Source of the DNA: Neelides folsomi | Lineage: Eukaryota > Arthropoda > Collembola > Neelipleona > Neelidae | NCBI GenBank assembly: GCA_034687125.1 | Contig: JAQGBZ010000067.1 | Span: 124,001 to 188,000 of the forward strand | Direction: 5' to 3' | Length of the DNA stretch: 64,000 bases | Shown here: positions 39,336-51,935 of the stretch, one piece after another | Position numbering within the stretch: the stretch's first letter is position 1 | How the letters are laid out: each line of letters starts with the position of its first letter | Notes under the pieces: generated by a model | Told to the model about the DNA's origin: nothing | Seen by the model: the letters and a program-made list of their open reading frames with translations, nothing else | The model's database searches: none | Translations under genes and position numbers: made by a program

Positions 39336-42300
39336 AATTTTCTAATCTTTGCCCAGGTTTAAAAAGTGCAAACTCATAGCTGTCTCTCACTTTTCCATAT
39401 ATAAAATAATATGAATCCCCACTACACCTCACACATGATAATCCCCGATCTTTTCTAATTCAAGTCTGGAAACATGAGGAAAGTTTCATTTGGAATTCTC
39501 ATCCACGCACAACTATTTATAAACTACGATCTCTAAAACTCATCATTCTCCACAAAACTCATTTTTGCGTTCATTCAACTATTCTTATGAATAAGACTTT
39601 CTTTTTACCATTCACAAGATTTCGAGAAAATAATTCTAACCTTCGGTGTTTACTCTGGTGTTTGGTAATTTAAAAATATTCTGCAATTTAAAGTGCCAAA
39701 TTTTAATGTAGAGTAAGTAATATTAAATAGGAAGATCACTTCTGCTTCATAAGAAATAGTTACATCTCTTGTGTGGTGTTGTGTCTTGTGTATGCTCGTG
39801 TCTCTATTAAATGTAAATTTATACGTATCTATTCATGAGTAATTTAAGACATTCACTCGGTTGCTATTAAATTATGTGATACAATTTTTAAGTTTTTGGT
39901 TGTTTTAAGAATCGTGCAATATGATATAAAATATAAATTTATGTAAAATTCGTTCTAAAGTTAAGAGTACTAAATATGAATCAATTAATTATATCTTTGT
40001 TTAAATCAATTTAAGAATTTTTGAAATAAATAATGTATTTGTTTATACTTGGCATATTATCAAGCATTAAATGTAATAAAAGGGTTTAAATAATTAAATA
40101 ACTTTTAAATTTAAGAATCTGCCTCAAGTAAGAATATAGAGTATTTTACATATTTAAGTAGATACACACATGTTTAGTCTTTTATTACCATTTTATGATT
40201 TACAAAGAAATAAAGTTTATATAGTTTAGTTTATGTTTGAAAGCAGAGTAGAAAGTAAATAATAAAAATAAATATCAATGGATAAAACATCGAAAATTTC
40301 AGGATATTTACAGATTCATTCTTATGACCATGAGCGTGGTAAAACAAAAAGTTGAGAGTTGTAATCCTCCATGTATCTTCCGATTTAACTTCTTTTTCAT
40401 GAAAATTGCTAGCGTTGTAAACTTGAAATGCATGGAGCTACTCGGAGCGCGTTTCTCATTCGCCGAAAGTAAGTTTGTGAGTTTTTGTACTCTTTGTACG
40501 CGGATAAAATGACGTGAAGTTTCGTGGTTTGTTCCATCTTATGGGCCAGTGTAATTTACCATATGTAATTCAGCTTGAGTGTGTCTATGAACCAAATGGA
40601 CGGAGAGAAAGGGAAGAGTGAAGGGATTTAAAAGCTTTGAAAACCGAGTTGGCCAAAAGCGATGGAGTTGGGGAATTTCTCCTTTTGGCCCAACCTCGTC
40701 ATAAAGAGGGATTTAAGGGAATCCTCGTAAATTAATAGCAAACCAAAGTCAACAATGTTATTTTCATTTATTTAAATACAACCCTTCTAACAAATCTCGC
40801 CTCGATCTCAAACTTCCCCTCGTCTCTTATTATATCCCTTGCATGGTCGAAACTGTTTAAACTTATACGCTTAAATATTTGATGCCCTAAATATTGTTTC
40901 TCTATTCAAGCAGAAATAATGATATTTATTAAAGAATCCTTTTCTCTTTTTTTCCTCGTTTTTGCTCCTATTAACTATTTAAAGGAAATGCGTGGTTTGA
41001 GAAAAAGGGAGGATCTTATGTAGTTATATGTGAAGGGATAATATTAATACTCGACTTTTAAATTTATAAACCATTTTTATTGCTCTGAAGAAATATTGTG
41101 GTTGATAGACTTTCTTTTCTGTCGCCATTCGTTTATTTTCCTTTTTCTCCGAGAAGACGTTGGGAATTTCTTGGGGAGCCTTCATTACTTTTATTTTATG
41201 ACACGTTTTGGAAATTAACTGCCTCCTTTTGACAAGATACTCATTCCGCATTATAGTACTATTAATTTGTGTCCCGCTAAAAGGAGAACGAGATTTACGA
41301 AAATGGCACATTCCGAGATATAATCCACATTTTAGGGCAACGCTCAATTTGCGGCCTTTGGGAAAGAAGCACTTTATATGCAGGGTCTACATTGCTAATT
41401 CTAATCTGACCCCTTTCATCGAAATTTACTCTTTATGATATGAAATGTTTTCAAAATTCCAATATTGAGGCCATTTTATTAGGTTTGACATTTTTTTTAA
41501 AAAAAAGTTGATTTTTTTGAATTTTTAACGCTTCATTTACTTTTTAAAAAAACTTCAATTACGAGTTCTTATATAATACCTACGTATTTACGTGCTTAAC
41601 TAAATGTAAGGGGAATTTTTAAATATTCTTTTATAGTAAGTATTTGCTAAGCGTGAGTTGGGCATTTATTTGAAAAGTTTTAACGTATTAACTCTAATAA
41701 CCTGAAAACTCATTTAAGTTATATTATTATAGTAAAAAAAGAAACCTTTTGAAGAAGTTCATGGTTTACTTTCTCACTCATTGTAAAAGTTTAACCTCAA
41801 AGAATATCTTGATTGACTCGGAAGTTTTATTAAAGAGTTTCTTCATAAAGAAAGACCGTAATTGAAAACTTTTTATCGGTTTTTTATAAATTCTTTCTTC
41901 ATTATTTATTTATTTTGTATTAAATGCATTAAAAGTAAGATAAATAAAATACAATATAATGGTAAATTAGATAATCTAAATTAACACCTCTTTGTTAATT
42001 TATGCATAACAATATATATTTTATAAAATATAAATGCTTCACTAGAGATTAAATGCTTACAATAAAATTCTTAATATATTTAGTAAATACGCTTCTATAT
42101 GCGTGGTATACAAAAGAAGCAGTTGCTCGTTTGAGAGTTAGGATCCTTTTTGCAATTCTTGATTAAGTTGAATGAATTTTGAGTTAACTTCAACCTTTAG
42201 ATACGAAACGAAGGTAGTAATTTTCCCAAAGTGCACTTTTCTCCACATTCCAATTTCATCATGATTTTTGAATGGACATTCTCCAGTTCTCCTATATTTA

Positions 42301-45300
42301 TTATTATTTCAGCCTTCAAATTCCATTCTTTTCTATTTCCATTCAATATTTAATTTATAATGTTTATTTTAAAAGAATTTCAAGGATATTTAGATCTTCG
42401 AAATAAAGAATTTAATACATAAAAACATAGCCAAGCTTATTGTGCTATTATGAGAGATTAAGAAAAAGGAAGTCTTTAATAAAATCTCCGTTTTAGCTTT
42501 AAAGGTATTGTGTGGGCCATTTTCTTATAGTTATTATTGCGTGGCTTTTAACAGGGCCTCGGCTTCTGTGTGTTATTAGGTCTTGTTTGCAGAGTCAGTG
42601 TAACGTGAAAATAATTACGGAACCATCTTCACTAATCTACTCACTCACAGTGAGTTCAAGTACCAGTTCTTGTTCTCACAAGACGACAGACTTTCTTTAC
42701 TTCTACTCCAATTCCTCTAATTTCACTCAAAGTTAATTCCTCTCTTCGTTAAGTTAAAAGCTCTTCATTATATTCCATTACACAATTTTCTATTTTCTCT
42801 CGCCACATTGCCTTCCTGACTCTTAAAGATTCCTATAAAGAGAATTCAATCCACCCGTCCAAAACCTTTATATTGTATTAAAATGAAATTAATCACTTCA
42901 TTCACCATTTAATTTCTATATTCAAATTTCTCTCTTTGGTATATAGCACAACCTATTTATAATAAACAATTAAGTATTGATATAAACTTGATTTATTCAA
43001 GAACTTTTTTTTATTATTTATCACAAAAATATTTTACTTTGGATTTGGCAAAACGTAAAATGGAGAAATATTATTGAATACTTAAAACGAACAAAGGGTT
43101 TTTAACTTATAAATTGAGTATTTTAGTGAATTAAGTTTATTTGAATCAAACAGTAAGAGTACAAGTAAATATGCGGAAGAAAAAGTAATAAAATTCATAT
43201 GGGAAATCTCATCTGTTTTAAGAGGAGATGAAGAGAAGGATTCTGCGATTTGATGCTTATGGGAAGTAAGATTTGTAAAGGGGTGTTCAAGTGGGGGCTT
43301 TATGGAAATCTGAATTCTACACGGGCAAGTGTGAGAAGATTGAGGATTAATAGGGAATTTTGAAGAGAACGAGGGGAAGCTACCAGCAAGGAGTTAGTAG
43401 GGAATAATGGACAATATTTTAGGTTTAAATGGCATTTTTCCTCCATTACTCCTTCTTTATGAGGCCTTGCAGAAATTAAGTGGCTCGAAGGGAGAGACAA
43501 AGCCGGGTCAATTGGCTCTCCATATTTACACCCATTAACATACTTATTCATATATTTATAACTTAACTTCGACATAACACTCCGCCATATCAAAAGATTT
43601 GTTTAATTGGCCATTAATCTTTATTTTAAATTAAGACATTAAACAAAATTTAGAAAATTCAACGTGAGTTAAAAATTTATGCTTTATACTTTAACATTTA
43701 ACTCTAACAGAATATTCTTGTAATAAAGAATATCTTATGAATTGATTTTTCGAAATGAATTATTTAAAAAAGAATTCTTGTGAGATTTTCTCCAAAATTG
43801 ATTTTTTACTAAAATTTTATAAGGCATTATTGTAATAAGATATTATTCTAGAGCTTATGCCTAGCGCGTTTCAGACATATTAAATACTCTTCTGCATTTA
43901 CTTATACTTTATATTAAATCAGATATCTGCTTGTGTTACAAAAGTCTGAAGGGTCTAAAGGGAATTAAATGTAGAACGAAAAGTTTTTCTCCAAACCCCC
44001 ACATTTGTCGTCTTTGAATTCGGAGGTTTGGAATCCTGTTCGACTATGCATTATTCCGCGAGTTTAAACGGGCCTTCTGATTTTTCTCTAAAATGACAAA
44101 AAAAAGAACTTTCCACTTTCTTCTCCCAGAGCCCAAACTTTCCTACCAAAACAAATTAAAGAAAGTTACAATCCATCTCTCTCCATTTTCTCCTCACAAT
44201 TTGTAATTACAATTCCATTGTGTACCTCTTTACATAGCCATATTCATCCCAAATATTTCCCTAGATGCTCTTACATGAAAACGAAGGTTTTACCATCCCA
44301 TATGCACCCAAAGGGAGTAAATTGCATTGCACAGTTGTGTCAACATTCCCTTACATCCCACTTTGTACATATTACAGATCATTGTGAAATGCACATATAA
44401 AGTATCACATAGTATCATAAAAAGAAGTGATAGATGAGGGATGAAATTCCTTCCATGTCCCTCATTGTCATGTAAATGTGGAGGGCCGAGTGCGTAGATG
44501 TATTTGTATGGGGAAGGTAATGGAAAATTTATCAGGATTTTATGGGAGTCGCGACTCTCATCATTTTCTTTTTATGGTCTTCTTTGACAATTAACTGCCC
44601 GATCAGACTCCTTCTCCGAGACTCCACAATTTAGTAGGAAAAAAGTTTCTTCTTTGGACAGGGACAATATGACCATTTCACATACAATTCCCCCGCCTTT
44701 AAATAACGCGTCTTTTTCTCATCCCTCAACTGACGCCGAGGAACGTAGATCAGGGAGATCATCCGACCGAGTTAATCGGAACCGCATTTCCCAAATACTC
44801 TCAAAACCCAATTCAAACCCAATTCATACATCTTCAACATGCCAAAGAAAATCCATTACGCTTCTTTGCCCTCACTTATTTAGCCCTCTTTAAATTCAGA
44901 TTCACTCATAATGGAAGATCATTATTGCAGAAGTTGTCCATCAATTCATTTTCCCATTTACATTCAAAGTTAATTTGCCCCTTTTATTCACAATGCTCTT
45001 TTTGATCTGAGAAACTTTAAATCGTTTCATCGGATTATACTCGTACGAATTATTCGCATTAATAGGATGGTATAATAATGTTTTTGATGCTATTCATTAT
45101 TTTTTAATCGCACTTTTAATCTTTCTTTTGCAATAGAGTGAATAGAGCATAATAAAGGTTAAAAATTATAAACAATCCATTGACTATTGAGGTATGTTGA
45201 ATTATTAAAAGCTACAAATGAACTACCTAGTACGTGTACACGAATACGACAAGCACATAATGTAATGGATGTACTATACAAATAAAATAGATAGATCATT

Positions 45301-48300
45301 AATTATTTAATTAGTGTATTTGTAAACTTAATGAGAAAAACTTAAATAGACAATTAGTTGGATCCATAATCGTATTTGTTTAACGTAGTAAAATAGTCTT
45401 TAAAGCTTTTGATAGCAAATAGGTATGTATAACTACTTATATGGATTATTTTTCAGCAGAAAACTTATAAATCGTCATTAGGTATTTCATGATCCATGAT
45501 ACGTGTTTTCGATTAATTAATTTAAATTTTAAAATTTTCTTTAATGGACTTTTAGAGAATTAGATGACAAAAGACGTCATAGAGGAAAATATCAAATACT
45601 TAAAACTACACAATTAGCATTTTGGTAAGTATCAAAAATGTTTTATCGTTGTTTATAAACAAAGAAAGAACTGCCAAAGTAAATTGGTTAGGTAATAATA
45701 AATAATGTTATTGTGATTCATGAGGCATTGACATAAGATTGTAATTAACAAAGGGATTTGAGCTGAGTAAAAACCGAAGCTATTTATTAAGGAGCCATAA
45801 GAATGAGTAATTGTGAGAAGTCTAATTTGTATTGAGATGAATTTGGATGGTCGTAAAGATAATTTGGGATTGGCAGTTGAATTTGTATTGGTCGTGGAGG
45901 TTGTTGGAAAGAACATTTCATTTATTGCTTTGCTTTTCCTCTCCTTAATGCTTCCTTTGAGAAAGCGGGGAGGGAGGGAAAAGTCTTCACCGGATCCATA
46001 AAATCCCTCCAGAGTCCTCCGTACGAGAATATGATTTCCATGTCGCAGACATAACGAATGCCATTTCCCCCAACCCGTCTTATTATTATTCCGTCATCAT
46101 CCCATCGTTCGCTTTTCATACACACATGGAATACTCGAGCTCACACGTGTCATCCTCTCTCGTATGACTCAACTCATAATGTACTTTTCACCATTTTTCA
46201 TTTTTCTTACTTTAAATCCGAATTCCATTAGTAATTTGATTTGGGTCAGCGGATACACTTACTTTCTTCTGCTCAACCTCATTGGCTTCACCCTGGCTCT
46301 TGAAGGCAAAATATGCCCATTTGTCATTTTTAACATTTTCCTCAAAATTGTGAGGCATAAATAAATTTTACATCATTAACTAAATCCATACCAAAATTAA
46401 AATCTCATTTAACATTCTATTTATTTACATAAACAAACTTAATTTTTTGTAATAATTTTGTTTGTTCTTTGTAAATGGAAAATATGAAAACAAAAAATTA
46501 TACTCATAATATCAAAATAATAAGAACTTCATTTCAACTTGTTTGCGTATGTGACAATTTGGCTGTTGATTTATTGATCTCTTCTTTTTGTTGTGTTTGC
46601 TCCACTTGCTTCAATTCAAAGACAAAATTTGAAATTCAGATCTTGTTGTTTGATAGATCTGAATACATAAAATGTGTTTGATGTTATAAAATATATTATC
46701 TATATTTTATTATATGTACCTAGACATTGTAGACCAAAGATAATTTATAATTTTATTACATTAAAATGGTTAAATTTAGTCAATATACTCTCATGTATGA
46801 AATATGTACTGCCTCTGTAAAAGCATAAGATGATGCAGCATTTTTGAATCTTTGAGAATAAATGTTTATGTGATCTTCATCTTTGTGCAAAATGTCTTTG
46901 TGATGTATTTTTATATGCGCAAGAAATCTTTGGAAATGAGTTTCGTGTATATGGAGGAAGTTTGTAAAGAATATGGAGATTTGAGATAGTGAATAAGAGC
47001 AAATGTCCGAGTTCCGATTGAAAGGCGTTCACCCATCCAAAAATGTTTATTCATAAAATGGGAAGAAAGTGGAACGAGGAAGTTTGCCTGAAGGCTGGAA
47101 GGATTGGAAAGAACCATCGGAGAAAACGTTGACAGAATCCAATTTACACTTAGGAGCAGATGAGGTTCTTTCCCTATTACCCACCTCCATCACCTTCTCC
47201 TCATTATGTGATGGCAAATGCGACATCCTCTATATGAAAATGATGATCGAAACACATGTAGAGGATATGTATATAGACCCACACAGTGGGATTTCATCTA
47301 CAGGATTACGTCATATTATGAACGACTCTTACTTATCTCAATTTCTCAATGGCTATACTCATCTCACTCATCTCATTCAACGCACTCATCTTTCGAGCAT
47401 GTGAGGACGTGGTTTCTTCTTATAATGACATTTATTCAGTGCTTTTGTATTCGCTTATTCGCTGCTTTTGTAACCCATATGATGTATGGTAAGTGTTAGG
47501 GAGCATCCAGCATAAGGAGATAAGGGAAAGAATATTGTGCTCATCTCTAAGGGTTCATTTAGCTCTTGGTCGAGAAATCTCGTTCTTGGCAATTTCATTA
47601 AATATCACATCCATTAAATTTTTATGAGTAATTCTTTTTAATTAAATTTCTATTCTTTTTCCACATTAGCACGATCCCACTTAATTCTTGCTCTTTATCT
47701 TGTGCTCTCAATCGGAAGTTAATTTTTAAATTCCTCGCTTAATCACTCCCAGCTTGCGTCTCGTAAAATTTAAATATTCTACATCATACCCATGAAATTG
47801 TTTTTAACTACAAAAACAAACCATAAGGAGTTCAAAATTAATTTTTTTTACTTTTATGTAAACGTCTCTTTTTGAAAATATTTCATTTTTTGAAAAAATT
47901 GACCAAATTTCAACGAATCGTATTTATTCAAGTAAGGTTTTCCATTTCTTATACTATATTGTAAATATTTTTTATCCTTTTCCTGTAAAGTGGAGCATTT
48001 TGAGTTAATTAACTCTGTGTAGTATGTCAAAATATTCCCTTGAGTCTCAGGCGTCGACGTCTCTCATAATTTATCTTTCTTTGGATCATGAAGTCTGATC
48101 CGAAGGATTCCCGATTCGAATTCCATCCTTTTCTTCTTATAACTTAACCTACTTATGTTACTTCGAGACTTTCTCTTCTATACGTGCCCTGCTTTGAATC
48201 CAAATAATGTTTCACCTTAGCTTCGTTTTAGTGAAAAAAGATTTTTATTTATCTCAAAATTCAATTTACTGAAATATTGATCTTACTCTACATTTAGAAT

Positions 48301-49303
48301 ATTCCCTGTTCTTCGTTTACCAGGATTAACCGCAAATACCCATTTGAAAGAACCATCGCGGGTTTCTTAACCAAACTTTCCCAAATTGTTCTTTTGAACG
48401 ACAAAGTAAATATTTAATATAAATATTTATGAATAAAATACTGCTCCAAATGTACGGTTTTAATTCATGATCAAATAACATGAAATTTTATAAACAAAGG
48501 TTTTACTTACCATTGTTGTTATTATGCATTGCATAGCGTTAAGTAGGTGTGAATTAAGAATGGAAAGTTGGAAACAAAAAGTAGGATAAATATGGAGAGA
48601 AAATCATTATTGTGCGTGGTTGGCAAACATGAGAGTTTCTTATCGAGGTGTTCGAGTCGAGGGGAGTGAATATAAATATTTGAGAATGGAGATGTAGGGC
48701 GAGATTGAGGAGTCTTTGACTATACACATCTTAGATTTGATTTGATGGCCCTTGGCCGTCTTCCAACGTTCCCCGCCACTCAACCTTCGTTCACGACCAA
48801 GAACCCTCAACAGGCCAATGAATAACAACTATCTTTTTATCCCACTTCTACGTTATTATATTTATTATATCCAAAGTCTATGAACTCAATTCATACACTT
48901 TCTCTGTTTACTCTTAATAAAAACTTGATTTGATATGAAGCTGCCATCAAAAGAGAGGTCTATAGGATTACAGAATCAAGACACATTTACGACTTTGGAT
49001 TTTTTTCATATATGAAGCACGTGAATTTGGGGAAAATAACAAACTTGTATTTATTTTATAAATTTTGCATTTTACTTTTCGTGTTGATCAGAATTTCGCA
49101 TTGATAAAAGTTCGTGCTTTCATTAAAGACCTATTGGCTAATCATATTATTTCTACTAAAAGTTTGACACGATTGAATTTGAGCAAAACAGCAATAACTA
49201 ATTTAACCTCCACAGACTGCACGACAATATATTTATATGTTTGATTTTGATTGAAAGTCTCAATTTCGATCTTAAAATCCGTTACCGATCGTAATAATTA
49301 ATA

Positions 49304-50114
49304 TGGCTTATATAATGGAGTAAGGACTTATCTCGGGAAATTTATTTTAATTTCAGCGTTAGTAACAGTTAAATTACATCATTTTCAAAATATTGATAAA
49401 ATTAAATATTATAATAATTGTTTATAAAATTTAAAGACGCTAAATAAGATTTTGTTAATTATTAAATGCGTTATTTAATTCCGGATCTTTTTCCAAAGGG
49501 CTTTTTTGTCGTGAGGAATTAATCTAGAGAGCTTTTTCAAATTCTTGATCAGAGAAGCTGGAACTTTTAAAGACTCATTGTACATTCTAGGTAGGTTAAT
49601 TTCAAAGAATGTGCGTCCGTTGTTTTGTACGATATGACGATTATAATTTGTAGAATGAATTTCAATTTTGGTGAAATTGTAAACGGATGAGATTTTACCA
49701 ACTTGATCCATTTAACTCTGGTAATTTTGAGATTTGAAGGAATTTTAAATACTTAAATTCTGTATACCTTTTAATGTTAGTTCTAATTTATTTATTATAA
49801 AAATATTGTAATGTAATCAAATAATGTGAATGTTAGTTTTATAATTGTCTGAATTAAGGATATGTGTAATTATCTTTTGTAAAACGAGAAAAGAGAAAAT
49901 AAGATTTGGAAGCTTAACTTCTATCAACAAATGATAAACAAGGGAATTCGCAATATATAATATGAAACATTATCTCAAATTTCCCATTAATTTGTTGTTC
50001 TATTGTGATTATCTTGAAAGTCGGAATATTTTCAATAAAAACTTATTATTTCATTAGTTACGCAGATTTTTAATTAAGTTTCCGAAATAAGTCCTTACTC
50101 AATTATATAAGCCA
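49304..50114. mobile_element. Short DNA transposon or MITE with ~37-bp terminal inverted repeats
   Basis: The left end (49304-49340) begins TGGCTTATATAAT and continues GAGTAAGGACTTAT. The right end (about 50078-50114) is its reverse complement with only a few mismatches. A TA dinucleotide lies directly outside each end (49302-49303 and 50115-50116), as expected for TA-target elements such as Tc1/mariner-type or related MITEs. The element is about 811 bp, too short for a full transposase, and encloses one 78-codon frame. No second copy was noticed in the window. The superfamily is not certain. Confidence 0.7.
49475..49711 (-). CDS. Small hypothetical ORF inside the TIR element
   Basis: An ATG-initiated frame of 78 aa, starting MDQVGKISSVYNFTK and ending KKALWKKIRN, with mixed composition unlike the low-complexity frames around it. 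It is not recognised. Because it sits inside the TIR element it could be a remnant or short product of a transposase-like gene, but no catalytic residues can be identified. It may also be chance. Confidence 0.3.
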   Translation of the reverse strand: MDQVGKISSVYNFTKIEIHSTNYNRHIVQNNGRTFFEINLPRMYNESLKVPASLIKNLKKLSRLIPHDKKALWKKIRN

Positions 50115-51877
50115 TATATATTATTAAATGATTTGTATTCATTATCAATATATTTCCACCATTGATTCTGGCCTATTTATGTTTATGTATGAGATATAGT
50201 TTTAGTTATTATTAGTTTAAGTTGAAGGCTAAAGATCGAGTGAATAAATAGCATTGGGAAACAAACGTCTATAAATTCGCACCAGTTTTGAATTGTTGAT
50301 TTTCTCCTGTTTTAATGATGTTGATTGAGGGATTTGAATTTTAAAGAGATGCGGTTTGACATTGTAGTAATGGAAAATACATGTTGTCTTTATGAGAATT
50401 CCAGGTATCATTACTTTCCTTTTATGACTCCATTTGACAATTAAATGCGGAAAGAGGGAAGGGGGATCTGAGGCGTCTCCTTCAAACAAAGGGTCTCCCC
50501 ATTTCCTCCGCGAAATCCTTTCTCAATCCCTATTTACTCCCCAGAACATGTGGAGCGACCTCATCTCATTCAAAGTTGAAACTTTACGAGATTCTCTTTT
50601 ACATGTACACATCCGCAGTCATACGCTCATATTTTCATACTTTCCCCCTTCCCATTATGATCAAAAGTAAAAAAGACGAGTTTTTTTATATCTTTTCTTC
50701 CCTTGTTTCTTTCCTTCCTTCAAGCACAATGATAAAGTATTCGTATGTTGTGGGCCTCAATGGCGAATGTGTTCAGTTCTATAGTTTGGGGGAGTCAGAG
50801 TTGAGACATCCTTTTTATTCAAACTTTACAAAAAAGTTATTTATGGTTTTATTCTCCGACTTGCAAAGGGAAATGTTTGGTGGAAGGCCATAGGAGTAAT
50901 TTGCTCTCTCATCATTTACATATTCAAGTATTTTGAGGAAGAGATCTTTGGTCGAACTTCTCCGTCGTAAATTTCATTACTTATTTATTCACCAGTTTGC
51001 TTGCGGTAATGGGTCCACAACTACACATCTTGAATTCTTGGTTAAAATCTGGGCCAGTTTCCCAATTTAAATTGTTAATTTCATTTAAGAATAAGGCGAA
51101 AAACTTTGGGAAATTTTCGTGTCATCCCAAATGGATTGTTGGGATGTAAAAGCTGTAGAATGATTTGTATTTTATAATTTATCACTTTCTCCCCCATTAA
51201 TCCGCTTAGCATGGGAGGAAATGCAGGGAGGAAAAAATGCGTTCCGCCGAAGCCCCATACTGATTGATAGGCCCTCAAAGAAAACGGAACGGGTTGTTCA
51301 AGTTTCATAAGAAGGAAATGGTGCATTAAACAAACCATTACGATGCAAAAGGAGATGATAACTTGGAAAGTTCAAAGGCATGGGTCCTAATCGATAGTCA
51401 AGATTGTGGACTCCTGTTTAGGGAAATTTATGAGTATGAATAGGGCGGAAGATGAAAGTGAGTAAAATATTCATAGAAGGCTCATCTCCATTTATCCTCA
51501 TGAAGGAGACTCCTCGAACTGATCCCTCCATTTCCACTCTGTCCGATACGCGGGTTTTTTCCAATGTCCAGGTGGAATCCGGCAGACAAGTGGATTCCTT
51601 CTACCTCATTGACCGCGGCTCAAGGGAAATCCGAGGGATCGTAGGACTATCATCCGACCAAATCTCCCCACTGCTTCCACGCATTCCTATTTACTGCATC
51701 GTAGATCGGAGTCCGAGGATGGAACGTCAGTGAGATAAAATGAGGAAATGAAAGTAAACGGATATGGTTTGCCTAAGCTTGCCCGCTTTCTCTCTGCTTT
51801 TTCGATTTTTCCCAGAGGGAAATCTTGAAATTAGGGAAATCGGTGCTCAGCGTGATGTAAGAAGTAATAAATAAGAC

Positions 51878-51883
51878 TTTATT
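51878..51883 (-). terminator. Poly(A) signal of dprB
   Basis: AATAAA read on the minus strand, about 50 bp beyond the dprB stop codon at 51936-51938. Position and match are as expected for a short 3' UTR. Confidence 0.55.
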
Positions 51884-51935
51884 GAGGAGAAACTCTGAAA
51901 GAAATAAGTGAATCACATGGGGGGTTTGTACACAA

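Larger units (their letters stand above)
39336..51935. other. Intergenic region between the tail-to-tail dpr genes
   Basis: This 12.6-kb AT-rich stretch starts with the presumed 3' UTR of dprA and ends with that of dprB. The only defined features found are the TIR element at 49304-50114 and a poly(A) signal for dprB. The longest frames (for example 41024-41347 and 47069-47404) have low-complexity or unrecognisable products and no splice-supported partners. Confidence 0.65.

Noticed and set aside
44654-44893. 79-codon Ser/Asn-rich frame
   Set aside because: Low-complexity product without family resemblance or regulatory context.
47069-47404. 111-codon frame in the dpr intergenic region
   Set aside because: No recognisable domain, overlapping frames of equal length and no splice-compatible partner exons.
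51452-51733. 93-codon frame just downstream of dprB
   Set aside because: Plausible composition but no homology recognised, no start or splice support, and it lies beyond the dprB poly(A) signal.
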